Source: Desulfotignum sp.
GTDB taxonomy: Bacteria; Desulfobacterota; Desulfobacteria; Desulfobacterales; Desulfobacteraceae
NCBI GenBank assembly: GCA_021737695.1
Contig: JAIPDL010000031.1
Location: 1 to 38,723, forward strand
Direction: 5' to 3'
DNA: 38,723 nucleotides
Positions 1-6,737 of the stretch are shown here, piece after piece. The notes below the pieces were generated by a model. That model made no database searches. It had not been told where the DNA came from and worked only from the letters and a program-made list of their open reading frames with translations. A program made the position numbers and the translations under genes. Positions within the stretch are counted from its first letter, which is position 1, and every line of letters begins with the position of its first letter.

Positions 1-710
1 TTTACCAGTTTGGACTGACCCGGTTTCTTACCACGGCGGCCACCGTGACCCGGATTCTCCAGAACGGGTCTTTGTCCTCCTATATGTCGGTCATTGTGTT
101 CACCCTGGTACTTTTGACAGGCAGTGTCTGGCTGCCCCAAGCCGCTGACATTCTCACCATACCTGCTGTTACCGGCCCATACATTGCCATGGGCCTGTTT
201 GTTTTTGTTCTGGGGGCAGCTGCTGTGGTAGTGACGGCCCGGCACCGGCTGGCTGCCATCGGCGGGCTCGGCGGTGTGGGTGGCGGCGTGGCATTGATAT
301 TTCTGGTGTTCGGGGCCCCGGATATTGCGTTGACCCAGCTGCTGGTGGAAACATTGACCTTGATTTTTGTCTCCCTGATCCTGTTACGCCTGCCCCCCAT
401 GGAGCCCATCGTCAAACCCGGGACCGCTTTTCAGGCGCGCACCCTCAGAAATGCCATTTTATCCATAAGCGCGGGCATAGTGGTCTTCACCCTGGTTTCA
501 GGGGTTGTCAGCACGCCTCTGGACCGGAGTCTGACCGCGTTTTTTGAAACCCACAGCTATGTTTCAGCCCATGGCCGGAACATTGTCAACGTCATTCTGG
601 TGGACTTCCGCAGTCTGGACACCTTAGGGGAAATCTGCGTAATCGTGCTGGCCGCCTGGGCCGGTGTCCACCTGATCCGCCGGCCGTTTGGCCAAAGGAA
701 AGCCCCATGA
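1..710 (+). CDS. mnhA: Na+/H+ antiporter subunit A, C-terminal part (partial)
   Basis: This is the 3' end of a gene that enters from outside the window; the frame is open from base 3, so the first ATG at 45 is internal. About 235 residues remain. They are strongly hydrophobic, with roughly six membrane segments, and match the C-terminal end of MrpA/MnhA, where the region around the AIGGLGGVGGGVALIFLVFG segment and the APDIALTQLLVET motif are typical. MnhA is the large NuoL-like subunit of the multisubunit Mrp Na+/H+ antiporter in the cytoplasmic membrane. The stop overlaps the start of mnhB by 4 bases, and six further mnh genes follow in order, which makes the assignment firm. The proton-channel core lies outside the window. 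Confidence 0.88.
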   Translation, partial: YQFGLTRFLTTAATVTRILQNGSLSSYMSVIVFTLVLLTGSVWLPQAADILTIPAVTGPYIAMGLFVFVLGAAAVVVTARHRLAAIGGLGGVGGGVALIFLVFGAPDIALTQLLVETLTLIFVSLILLRLPPMEPIVKPGTAFQARTLRNAILSISAGIVVFTLVSGVVSTPLDRSLTAFFETHSYVSAHGRNIVNVILVDFRSLDTLGEICVIVLAAWAGVHLIRRPFGQRKAP

Positions 711-1105
711 AATCAGTGATCCTGAAAACCGCCACCCGGTTGATGATCGGGTTGTTGCTGGTATTTGCCGTGTATGTATTTCTGCGGGGCCACCATGAAC
801 CCGGCGGCGGATTTTCCGCCGCCCTTCTGGCCGGCACGGCGTTTTCCCTGCTGGCCATCACAAATGGGGCCGATCATGTCCGCAAAGCCATTCGAATCCG
901 CCCGTCCATCATGGCCCTGTCCGGCCTGGCCCTGGCCGCGGGTGCCGGCCTGCCGGCCCTTTTTTTTGGAAAACCCTTTTTGACGGGCATCTGGTGGCAG
1001 ACAGACACCTTTGCCGCGGGGACACCGCTGCTCTTTGATTCAGGGGTTTTTCTGGCTGTACTTGGAGCGATTCTGTCCATTTTGCTGGCCCTGGAGGAGA
1101 ACTGA
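707..1105 (+). CDS. mnhB: Na+/H+ antiporter subunit B
   Basis: A 132-residue membrane protein with four predicted membrane segments. The early motif FLRGHHEPGGGFSAALLAGT (residues 25-44) is the signature of the MnhB/MrpB family. MnhB is a small structural subunit of the Mrp-type antiporter, which exchanges cytoplasmic Na+ for external H+. The gene starts on an ATG that overlaps the mnhA stop (ATGA), so translation is probably coupled. The length is usual for the family. It sits in the standard order A-B-C-D-E-F-G. Confidence 0.93.
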   Translation: MKSVILKTATRLMIGLLLVFAVYVFLRGHHEPGGGFSAALLAGTAFSLLAITNGADHVRKAIRIRPSIMALSGLALAAGAGLPALFFGKPFLTGIWWQTDTFAAGTPLLFDSGVFLAVLGAILSILLALEEN

Positions 1106-1107
1106 AA

Positions 1108-1503
1108 ATGGAACATCTTCTGGCGTTGACCGTGGGCATCCTGTTCAGCGGTGCGTTGTTTCTGATGCTTTCCGGCGAACTGGTGCGGTTTGTTTTCGGA
1201 TTTGTCCTCATGGGCAACGCCGTCAACCTGCTGATCTTCACGGCCGGCCGGCTGTCTTTCGTGGCCCCGCCTTTGATCGGAAAAACCGGGACGGTCCCGG
1301 CAGGGCCTGTGGCCAACGCCCTGCCCCAGGCCCTGATCCTGACGGCCATTGTCATCAGTTTTGCCATGACCCTTTTCCTGTTGATCCTGCTGTACCGCAC
1401 CTATGCCCAAACCCGGACCCTGAATACCCGCCAAGCAGATTTTCTGTCTGAATCCGCCGGGGATGACACGGGTGCTGTTACGCCGGAAAAGGATCATTCA
1501 TGA
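1108..1503 (+). CDS. mnhC: Na+/H+ antiporter subunit C (NuoK-like)
   Basis: A 131-residue protein with three membrane helices. It carries FGFVLMGNAVNLLIF and PQALILTAIVISFAMTLF, which match the conserved helices of MnhC and its complex-I homologue NuoK. In the Mrp complex it is part of the ion-translocating membrane core next to the A and D subunits. It begins two bases after the mnhB stop, after a GGAGG-type ribosome site in the end of mnhB. Its last codons overlap the mnhD start (ATGA). The C-terminal 25 residues are hydrophilic and probably cytoplasmic. Confidence 0.92.
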   Translation: MEHLLALTVGILFSGALFLMLSGELVRFVFGFVLMGNAVNLLIFTAGRLSFVAPPLIGKTGTVPAGPVANALPQALILTAIVISFAMTLFLLILLYRTYAQTRTLNTRQADFLSESAGDDTGAVTPEKDHS

Positions 1504-2990
1504 CCCAGGTGCTGATTTTTCCCATTCTGGTGCCCCTGGCCTTTGCCGTTTTCACCGGGTGTTTCAGACATCATCCCAGCCATAGCAGCTGTGCAGCCAT
1601 TGCCGGAGCCCTGATTCATCTGGCCAGTGCCGGGTGGCTGCTGTCTGTGGTCACAACCCAGGGCGTGGTTGTCCTCTGGGTGGGCAGCTGGCCTTCCCCC
1701 GCCGGCATCTGTCTGGTGGCGGATCTGCTGAGCGCCGTGCTGGTGCTAATCACCGCCTTCCTCCACGTGGCCGTGATGATCTATACCCGCTTTGACACCA
1801 CCCATAAACAGATCCGGTCCGGGTTTCACCCGTTCATGCAGATGCTGACGGCCGCCATTTGCGGCGCGTTTCTCACAGGGGACCTGTTCAACCTGTATGT
1901 CTGGTTTGAAGTGATGCTCATGGCCTCCTTCGGCATCATGGTCATGGATCATCCCGCAGCCAGACTTCCCAATGCCGTCAAATATGTGACCCTGAACATC
2001 GTTGCCACCCTGTTTCTTTTGACCGGCATCGGCCTGGTCTACGGGCTGACCGGCACCCTGAACCTGGCGGATCTGCATGGAAAAATTGTGCTGGTGGAAA
2101 ATGACGGGCTTCTGGCCGGCACCTCTTTGCTTCTGATGACTGCGTTCGGTATTAAATCCGCCCTGTTTCCTTTATTCTTCTGGCTGCCTGCGGCATACCA
2201 TACCCTGGCTCCGGGTGTGGCCGCTTTTTTCGGCGGCCTGCTCACCAAGGTGGGCGTGTATGCCCTGATCCGCCTGTTCACTCTGGTATTTGTCACACAC
2301 CCCCATATCAGCCACACGATTCTGATGATGGCAGCCGGGCTCACCATGCTGTCCGGTGTGGTGACCGCCGCCTCCCAGATGGACATCCGCCGGATCCTGT
2401 CCTTTCACATCATCAGCCAGGTGGGATATATGATCCTGGGCCTGGCTGTGTTCACGCCCCTGGCCCTGGCCGCCGCTTTGATCTATATGGTGCACAACAT
2501 CATTGCCAAAGCCACCCTGTTTCTGGTGGGCGGGCTGATCCAACGGGCCGGCGGGTCATTTCACCTGACACAGATCGGCGGCCTGTACAAAACCCATGGC
2601 CTGCTGTCCGTGGGATTTTTCATCCCCGCATTTGCCTTGGCCGGATTTCCCCCTTTATCCGGGTTCTGGGCCAAGCTGCTGATCATCTATGCCTGTCTTG
2701 AAAGCCGCCACTATGGTGCCGCGGCCCTGGCCGCATTTGTGGGCCTGCTCACCCTGTTCTCCATGGTCAAGATCTGGATGGAAGCATTCTGGAAACCCGC
2801 ACCCCAAAATCAGACCGCTTCCGACACCCGGGTCTTGTCACCCTGGATGATGGGGCCCGTGCTGGGGTTATGCCTGATGATCGTGCTCATGGGCTTTTTC
2901 ATTGAGCCGGTTTTTCACCTGGCCCTGACGGCCGGCGAACAGCTGATTGACCCGGCTGCCTATGTGGCGGCAGTGACAGGGGGGAAATAA
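1500..2990 (+). CDS. mnhD: Na+/H+ antiporter subunit D (NuoN/NuoM-like)
   Basis: A 496-residue protein with about 14 membrane helices, the usual length for MnhD. It belongs to the proton-conducting antiporter family shared with complex-I subunits NuoL/M/N. Seen in the sequence are the FNLYVWFEVMLMASFGIMV helix with its conserved glutamate, the FPLFFWLPAAYHTLAP motif and the KVGVYALIRLF segment with the conserved lysine. Together these support ion translocation. It overlaps mnhC at its start by 4 bases, and its TAA stop shares a base with the mnhE ATG (TAATG). Confidence 0.94.
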   Translation: MTQVLIFPILVPLAFAVFTGCFRHHPSHSSCAAIAGALIHLASAGWLLSVVTTQGVVVLWVGSWPSPAGICLVADLLSAVLVLITAFLHVAVMIYTRFDTTHKQIRSGFHPFMQMLTAAICGAFLTGDLFNLYVWFEVMLMASFGIMVMDHPAARLPNAVKYVTLNIVATLFLLTGIGLVYGLTGTLNLADLHGKIVLVENDGLLAGTSLLLMTAFGIKSALFPLFFWLPAAYHTLAPGVAAFFGGLLTKVGVYALIRLFTLVFVTHPHISHTILMMAAGLTMLSGVVTAASQMDIRRILSFHIISQVGYMILGLAVFTPLALAAALIYMVHNIIAKATLFLVGGLIQRAGGSFHLTQIGGLYKTHGLLSVGFFIPAFALAGFPPLSGFWAKLLIIYACLESRHYGAAALAAFVGLLTLFSMVKIWMEAFWKPAPQNQTASDTRVLSPWMMGPVLGLCLMIVLMGFFIEPVFHLALTAGEQLIDPAAYVAAVTGGK

Positions 2991-3463
2991 TGCCGCTGCT
3001 GATACTCAACATTTTTTTTGCCGCCGTGTTCACCCTGCTTTTGGGCAGCACCCGCATCAGTGCATTCATTGCCGGTTTTTTCATGGGATACATCATCTTA
3101 TGGGTATCCAGCCCGCTGTATCCGGATACCCGGTATTTCAAAAAACTGCCCAAAACAATCAATCTGGTCCTTTATTTTTTCAAGGAACTGGTGATTTCCT
3201 CCTTCCGGGTGACCTGGGATGTGATCACCCCTTCCCATATCAGCCGGCCGGGTATCATCGGAGTCCCGTTGTCGGCCCGCACGGATCTGGAAATTTTTCT
3301 GGTGTCCAATCTGCTGTCTTTGACACCGGGCACGTTGAGCGTGGATTTGTCCGAAGACAGACACACCCTGTTTGTCCATGTCATGTTTCTTGAAGATGTG
3401 GACAAAACCCGGCAGGAAATCAAAAACGGTCTGGAAAGACGCGTTCTGGAGGTGATGCGGTAA
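2990..3463 (+). CDS. mnhE: Na+/H+ antiporter subunit E
   Basis: A 157-residue protein with two or three N-terminal membrane helices followed by a soluble part. The features FFKELVISSFRVTWDV and LVSNLLSLTPGTLSVDLSED are characteristic of the MnhE/MrpE family. MnhE is an accessory subunit of the Mrp antiporter found only in this complex. The C-terminal half (about residue 75 onwards) is hydrophilic and should face the cytoplasm. The start overlaps the mnhD stop by one base and the stop overlaps the mnhF start by one base, so the operon is tightly coupled. Confidence 0.92.
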   Translation: MPLLILNIFFAAVFTLLLGSTRISAFIAGFFMGYIILWVSSPLYPDTRYFKKLPKTINLVLYFFKELVISSFRVTWDVITPSHISRPGIIGVPLSARTDLEIFLVSNLLSLTPGTLSVDLSEDRHTLFVHVMFLEDVDKTRQEIKNGLERRVLEVMR

Positions 3464-3810
3464 TGATGAATTCACAAACATTTCTGTATGGGGCCGCCCA
3501 GACCGCCATGGTGATCCTGCTTGCCGGCATGGCACTGGTATTGTGGCGGCTGGTCAAAGGACCCACAGCCGCGGACCGGGTCATTGCCATGGATCTCTTG
3601 TCCGTGCTGGTGGTAACCTTTCTGGTGTCCCTTTCCATTCACACCAGTGAAACCAGTTACCTGGATGTGGCCATTGCCTATGCATGTATTGCCTTTCTGG
3701 GCACCATTGCCCTGGCCCGGTTCATTGAACGGACCCCGGGCCGAAAACCGGATGAATCCGATCCCGGCCATCCATTGACCCCCCCGTCTCCAAAAAAGAA
3801 ACGGCCATGA
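3463..3810 (+). CDS. mnhF: Na+/H+ antiporter subunit F
   Basis: A 115-residue protein with three membrane helices. The segment RLVKGPTAADRVIAMDLLSV (residues 29-48) is the hallmark of MnhF/MrpF. It is a small membrane subunit of the Mrp complex. Two adjacent ATG codons are present at the start; the first overlaps the mnhE stop. The last 25 residues form a proline- and lysine-rich hydrophilic tail. The stop overlaps the mnhG ATG by 4 bases. Confidence 0.92.
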   Translation: MMNSQTFLYGAAQTAMVILLAGMALVLWRLVKGPTAADRVIAMDLLSVLVVTFLVSLSIHTSETSYLDVAIAYACIAFLGTIALARFIERTPGRKPDESDPGHPLTPPSPKKKRP

Positions 3811-4136
3811 CTGACTATTTTACAGCGGTGCTCATGATTATTGGCAGCCTGTTCTGCCTGATTGCCGCATTGGGTGTTTTCCGGTTTCCAGACACCCTGA
3901 TCCGCATGCATGCCGTCACCAAGGCGGGATCTCTGGGCGCCGGCCTGATGATTCTGGCCCATGCGGTTTTCTTTCAAAGCCCGGGCATTTTTCTTCGTGC
4001 CGTGTTCATTATCGGGCTTTTACTGCTCACAGCCCCTGTTGCGGCCCATCTTATTGCACGGGCCTCCTATCGAAGCGGGATCCCGTTATCCGGACACACC
4101 TGGATCGATGAATTAAATGACAAAAAGAATAAGTAG
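3807..4136 (+). CDS. mnhG: Na+/H+ antiporter subunit G
   Basis: A 109-residue protein with three membrane helices. The motif ALGVFRFPDTLIRMHAVTKA (residues 22-41) is diagnostic for MnhG/MrpG. It completes the antiporter gene set. The ATG overlaps the mnhF stop. After its stop there are 120 bases without a gene before the next operon, with no clear hairpin terminator, so read-through into the decarboxylase genes is possible. Confidence 0.92.
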   Translation: MTDYFTAVLMIIGSLFCLIAALGVFRFPDTLIRMHAVTKAGSLGAGLMILAHAVFFQSPGIFLRAVFIIGLLLLTAPVAAHLIARASYRSGIPLSGHTWIDELNDKKNK

Positions 4137-4154
4137 CTATATTGTAATCATCAG

Positions 4155-4183
4155 TTGACAATTCACCGGGTTTGGATTAAGGT
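4155..4183 (+). promoter_or_regulatory. Possible sigma-70 promoter upstream of the decarboxylase genes
   Basis: A perfect TTGACA at 4155-4160 is followed after 17 bases by TAAGGT at 4178-4183. The -10 match is poor (3 of 6), so this is tentative. It lies in the gap between mnhG and the oadG-like gene, about 75 bases before that start. Confidence 0.35.
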
Positions 4184-4256
4184 TGTCGGCAATTTCAGCG
4201 GCCGCTGTAAAGTGGCTTTTTAAAAGACAAACTTAAGGAAAAAGGGGATCGGTAAG

Positions 4257-4400
4257 ATGTCACCCGGAGGTATATTTGTTCAAGGTATAATCAGCGTATT
4301 TTTTGGTATGGCCCTTTTGTATCTGTCCATTAAAATCACTGCATTCGCGGTTGATTCGTTTGCGAAAAAAAACAAAGGAGCCGGGAAAGATGGGAAATAA
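4257..4400 (+). CDS. OadG-like gamma subunit of Na+-pumping decarboxylase (very short)
   Basis: A 47-codon frame beginning ATG TCA CCC. The product has one membrane helix (about residues 8-28, ISVFFGMALLYLSIKITAF) and a short basic tail ending in KKNKGAGKDGK. This layout is that of the gamma subunits of oxaloacetate or methylmalonyl-CoA decarboxylase Na+ pumps, which anchor the complex. Usual gamma subunits are 80-100 residues with a longer C-terminal tail, so this one is minimal. The stop overlaps the oadB start by 11 bases, strong evidence that it is a real translated gene. Function is inferred from position and topology rather than sequence identity. Confidence 0.7.
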   Translation: MSPGGIFVQGIISVFFGMALLYLSIKITAFAVDSFAKKNKGAGKDGK

Positions 4401-5511
4401 GCTGATTTCACTATTAAATACCACTGGGTTTGTTCACCTGACACCGGGGATGATCGTCATGTGGATCATCGGCCTGGTGCTCATTTATCTGGCCATTAAA
4501 AAACAATATGAACCCCTGCTGCTGCTGCCCATCGGCTTTGGTATTCTTTTGGTCAACCTGCCGTTAAGCGGCTTGATGGACGAAAATGTGGGATTGCTGT
4601 GGAAATTTTATCACTACGGCATCCACTGGGAGATTATTCCACCGCTGATTTTTCTGGGAATCGGGGCATTCACGGATTTCGGACCGCTGATGGCCAACCC
4701 GAGGCTGATTTTTCTGGGGGCCGGTGCCCAGGCCGGAGTCTATATCACTTTTTTCGTGTCCCATGCCATGGGATACGATATCATGGAGGCCGCCACCATC
4801 GGTATGATCGGCGGGGCTGACGGTCCCACGACCATATTTATTGCATCCAAACTGGCGCCCCAGCTCATGGGGGCCTGTGCCGTAGCCGCCTATTCCTATA
4901 TGGCCATGGTACCCATCATCCAGCCCCCCATCATGCGTTTGCTGACCACCAAATCGGAACGCGCCATGCACATGGCCAAACCCCGGCCCGTAAGCAAAAG
5001 AGAAAAACTGCTGTTTCCCATCATTTCCACCTTTGTGATCATCCTGCTGATTCCGGCCTCCGCACCGCTCATCTCCATGCTCATGCTGGGCAATCTGTTC
5101 CGGGAATCCGGGGTGGTGGAACGGTTGAAAGGGGCGGCCCAGAATGAACTGATGAATATTGTCACCATTTTTCTGGGACTGCCCATCGGCGCCACCATGC
5201 ACGCGGACATCTTTTTACAGCCCAAGGTGCTGTTTATCTTCATTCTGGGACTCATTGCTTTCATCTTGAGCACGGCCACAGGAATTCTTCTGGCCAAACT
5301 GATGAACCTGGTGTCAAAAGAAAAAATCAATCCCCTGCTGGGGGCCGCCGGTGTATCGGCCGTGCCCATGGCGGCCCGGGTCGTACACAAAGTCGGCACC
5401 GAAGCAGACAAAAAGAACTATCTGCTCATGTATGCCATGGGACCCAATGTGGCCGGCGTGATCGGCACGGTGATCGCTGCAGGGATGTTCATTACCCTGC
5501 TCGGTGGCTGA
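4390..5511 (+). CDS. Na+-translocating decarboxylase beta subunit (OadB/MmdB/GcdB family)
   Basis: A 373-residue membrane protein that couples decarboxylation of a carboxybiotin to Na+ export. The start at 4390 is chosen because AAAGGAG precedes it by 10 bases; a frame extension to 4303 has no support. About nine to eleven membrane helices are visible. The family signature GGADGPTTIFIASKLAP is present; its aspartate (residue 144) corresponds to the essential Na+-site aspartate of the family. The late motif AAGVSAVPMAARVVHKVG is also typical. The substrate (oxaloacetate, methylmalonyl-CoA or glutaconyl-CoA) cannot be told from the beta subunit. In a sulfate reducer methylmalonyl-CoA is plausible. 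It is flanked by the gamma subunit and a biotin carrier. Confidence 0.93.
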   Translation: MGNKLISLLNTTGFVHLTPGMIVMWIIGLVLIYLAIKKQYEPLLLLPIGFGILLVNLPLSGLMDENVGLLWKFYHYGIHWEIIPPLIFLGIGAFTDFGPLMANPRLIFLGAGAQAGVYITFFVSHAMGYDIMEAATIGMIGGADGPTTIFIASKLAPQLMGACAVAAYSYMAMVPIIQPPIMRLLTTKSERAMHMAKPRPVSKREKLLFPIISTFVIILLIPASAPLISMLMLGNLFRESGVVERLKGAAQNELMNIVTIFLGLPIGATMHADIFLQPKVLFIFILGLIAFILSTATGILLAKLMNLVSKEKINPLLGAAGVSAVPMAARVVHKVGTEADKKNYLLMYAMGPNVAGVIGTVIAAGMFITLLGG

Positions 5512-5608
5512 TACCCTGATACCCTGACATTTAGACAAATAATTTAGCGGTTGGCTTGTTGGCAACCCTGGTTTTAAAAACCAAACAAACACATAAAAGG
5601 AGAAAAAA

Positions 5609-5824
5609 ATGGCAAGTGAAATAACTGCCCCATTACCGGGAAAAATCGTCAGAATGGACATTGAAGTCGGTTCATCCGTTGAAGAAGACATGGAAATTCT
5701 GGCCATCGAAGCCATGAAAATGGAAAACATTATATATGCCCCCTGCGATGGTACGATTGAAAAACTGCTGAAAAAAGTGGGGGATGAAGTGGAAGAAGGA
5801 GATGTGATCGCCACGGTTGCGTAG
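5609..5824 (+). CDS. Biotin carboxyl carrier protein
   Basis: A 71-residue protein consisting only of a biotinyl domain. The biotin attachment motif EAMKMEN is present with the acceptor lysine at residue 37, and the flanking glycines (PLPGKIV, GDEVEEGDVI) fit the barrel fold. It should carry CO2 from the missing carboxyltransferase to the OadB-type subunit. The ribosome site AAAAGGAG stands 8 bases before the ATG. In many decarboxylases this domain is fused to the alpha subunit or has a long Ala/Pro linker; here it is free and linker-less. Confidence 0.93.
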   Translation: MASEITAPLPGKIVRMDIEVGSSVEEDMEILAIEAMKMENIIYAPCDGTIEKLLKKVGDEVEEGDVIATVA

Positions 5825-5855
5825 CGTTCTTTCTTTTTGTCCTTTCATCATCTGA

Positions 5856-5892
5856 TGCCTGCCGGCGCCCTGGTGCCGGCAGGCATTTTTTT
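5856..5892 (+). terminator. Rho-independent terminator after the decarboxylase operon
   Basis: An 11-bp perfect stem (TGCCTGCCGGC with GCCGGCAGGCA) encloses an 8-base loop and is followed by seven T residues. It begins 31 bases after the biotin carrier stop. Confidence 0.92.
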
Positions 5893-5945
5893 ATCCTCCT
5901 GCCCTGCATACCATCATTTGATAATTCCCTGACATGTATTTTCGG

Positions 5946-5974
5946 TTGTCATTCATATCAGTTTGTTTTATAAC
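5946..5974 (+). promoter_or_regulatory. Probable sigma-70 promoter of the EIIA-ClC-Usp genes
   Basis: TTGTCA at 5946-5951 and TATAAC at 5969-5974 are separated by 17 bases, each one base from consensus. The region is AT-rich and lies just after a terminator and 54 bases before the next start codon. Confidence 0.55.
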
Positions 5975-6027
5975 ACCTAAAAAATTTCATAAATTAAATA
6001 GCTTAGAATGAATGGGTACAGCAATTC

Positions 6028-6714
6028 ATGAAACAACATATGACATTGTCGGTTTTTGATTTGTCAACATATCTGGGGGTAAATCCTGATACGATTAAAC
6101 GCTGGGTCAGACAGGGAAAACTGCCGGTGTTGCCCAAAGGGGCTGATTTGCGGTTTGAAAAAAAAGCCCTGGAAAAATGGGCGGCCCTGCATAATATCCG
6201 ATTAAACCTCACTGATAAAAAATCGGCAGAAAAACAGAACCAGGAGGATATCCCTTTGTCCCAGGCCTTACAAAACGGCGGTATCTATTTTAATATTCCG
6301 GGAAATAATGTTGCCTCGGTTCTGGAATCATGTGTCAAACAAATTCCCCAGGTACCGGATGATTTCAAACCGGATCTTCTGGACCGCCTGGTTGAAAGGG
6401 AAAATGCCCTTTCAACCGGGGTGGGAAACGGGATGGCCATACCTCACCCCAGACAGCAGCTGTCTTATTTGTCCGATCCCATGATAACCGTCAACTTTCT
6501 TGCCGATCCAGTGGATTACAATGCCCTGGATGGCCGACCTGTATCCATATTGTTTTGTATTTTGTGTCCGTCATTGCAACACCATCTGCATCTGCTGTCT
6601 GCATTGTCTTTCTGCCTGAAGGATGCGGATTTTGTTGCATTCATAAAATCACAGCCGCAACTGGATCAACTGGTTGAACAGACAATGGTTCTCCAGAAGG
6701 CCAACCCCCTGTAA
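6028..6714 (+). CDS. DNA-binding domain fused to PTS EIIA (PtsN-like) domain
   Basis: A 228-residue two-domain protein. Residues 6-55 form an excisionase/MerR-type helix-turn-helix (TYLGVNPDTIKRWVRQGKLP). After a charged linker, residues 77-225 are a PTS EIIA domain of the fructose/nitrogen type. The phospho-acceptor histidine is visible in TGVGNGMAIPHP (His140). No sugar permease is nearby, so a regulatory role is more likely than sugar uptake: phosphorylation state could control DNA binding. No strong ribosome site is visible before the first ATG; an in-frame ATG lies four codons later. It probably forms an operon with the ClC gene 23 bases downstream. The target promoter is unknown. Confidence 0.85.
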   Translation: MKQHMTLSVFDLSTYLGVNPDTIKRWVRQGKLPVLPKGADLRFEKKALEKWAALHNIRLNLTDKKSAEKQNQEDIPLSQALQNGGIYFNIPGNNVASVLESCVKQIPQVPDDFKPDLLDRLVERENALSTGVGNGMAIPHPRQQLSYLSDPMITVNFLADPVDYNALDGRPVSILFCILCPSLQHHLHLLSALSFCLKDADFVAFIKSQPQLDQLVEQTMVLQKANPL

Positions 6715-6737
6715 AACCGTTTAGAACCGATGCCCTG

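Noticed and set aside
4303..4389. Upstream extension of the OadB-type gene to the ATG at 4303
   Set aside because: It lies inside the oadG-like gene, lacks a ribosome site and gives a sequence unlike family N-termini; AAAGGAG fits the ATG at 4390.
5512..5608. Attenuator hairpin between the OadB-type and biotin carrier genes
   Set aside because: GGTTG and CAACC form only a 5-bp stem and no T-run follows it.
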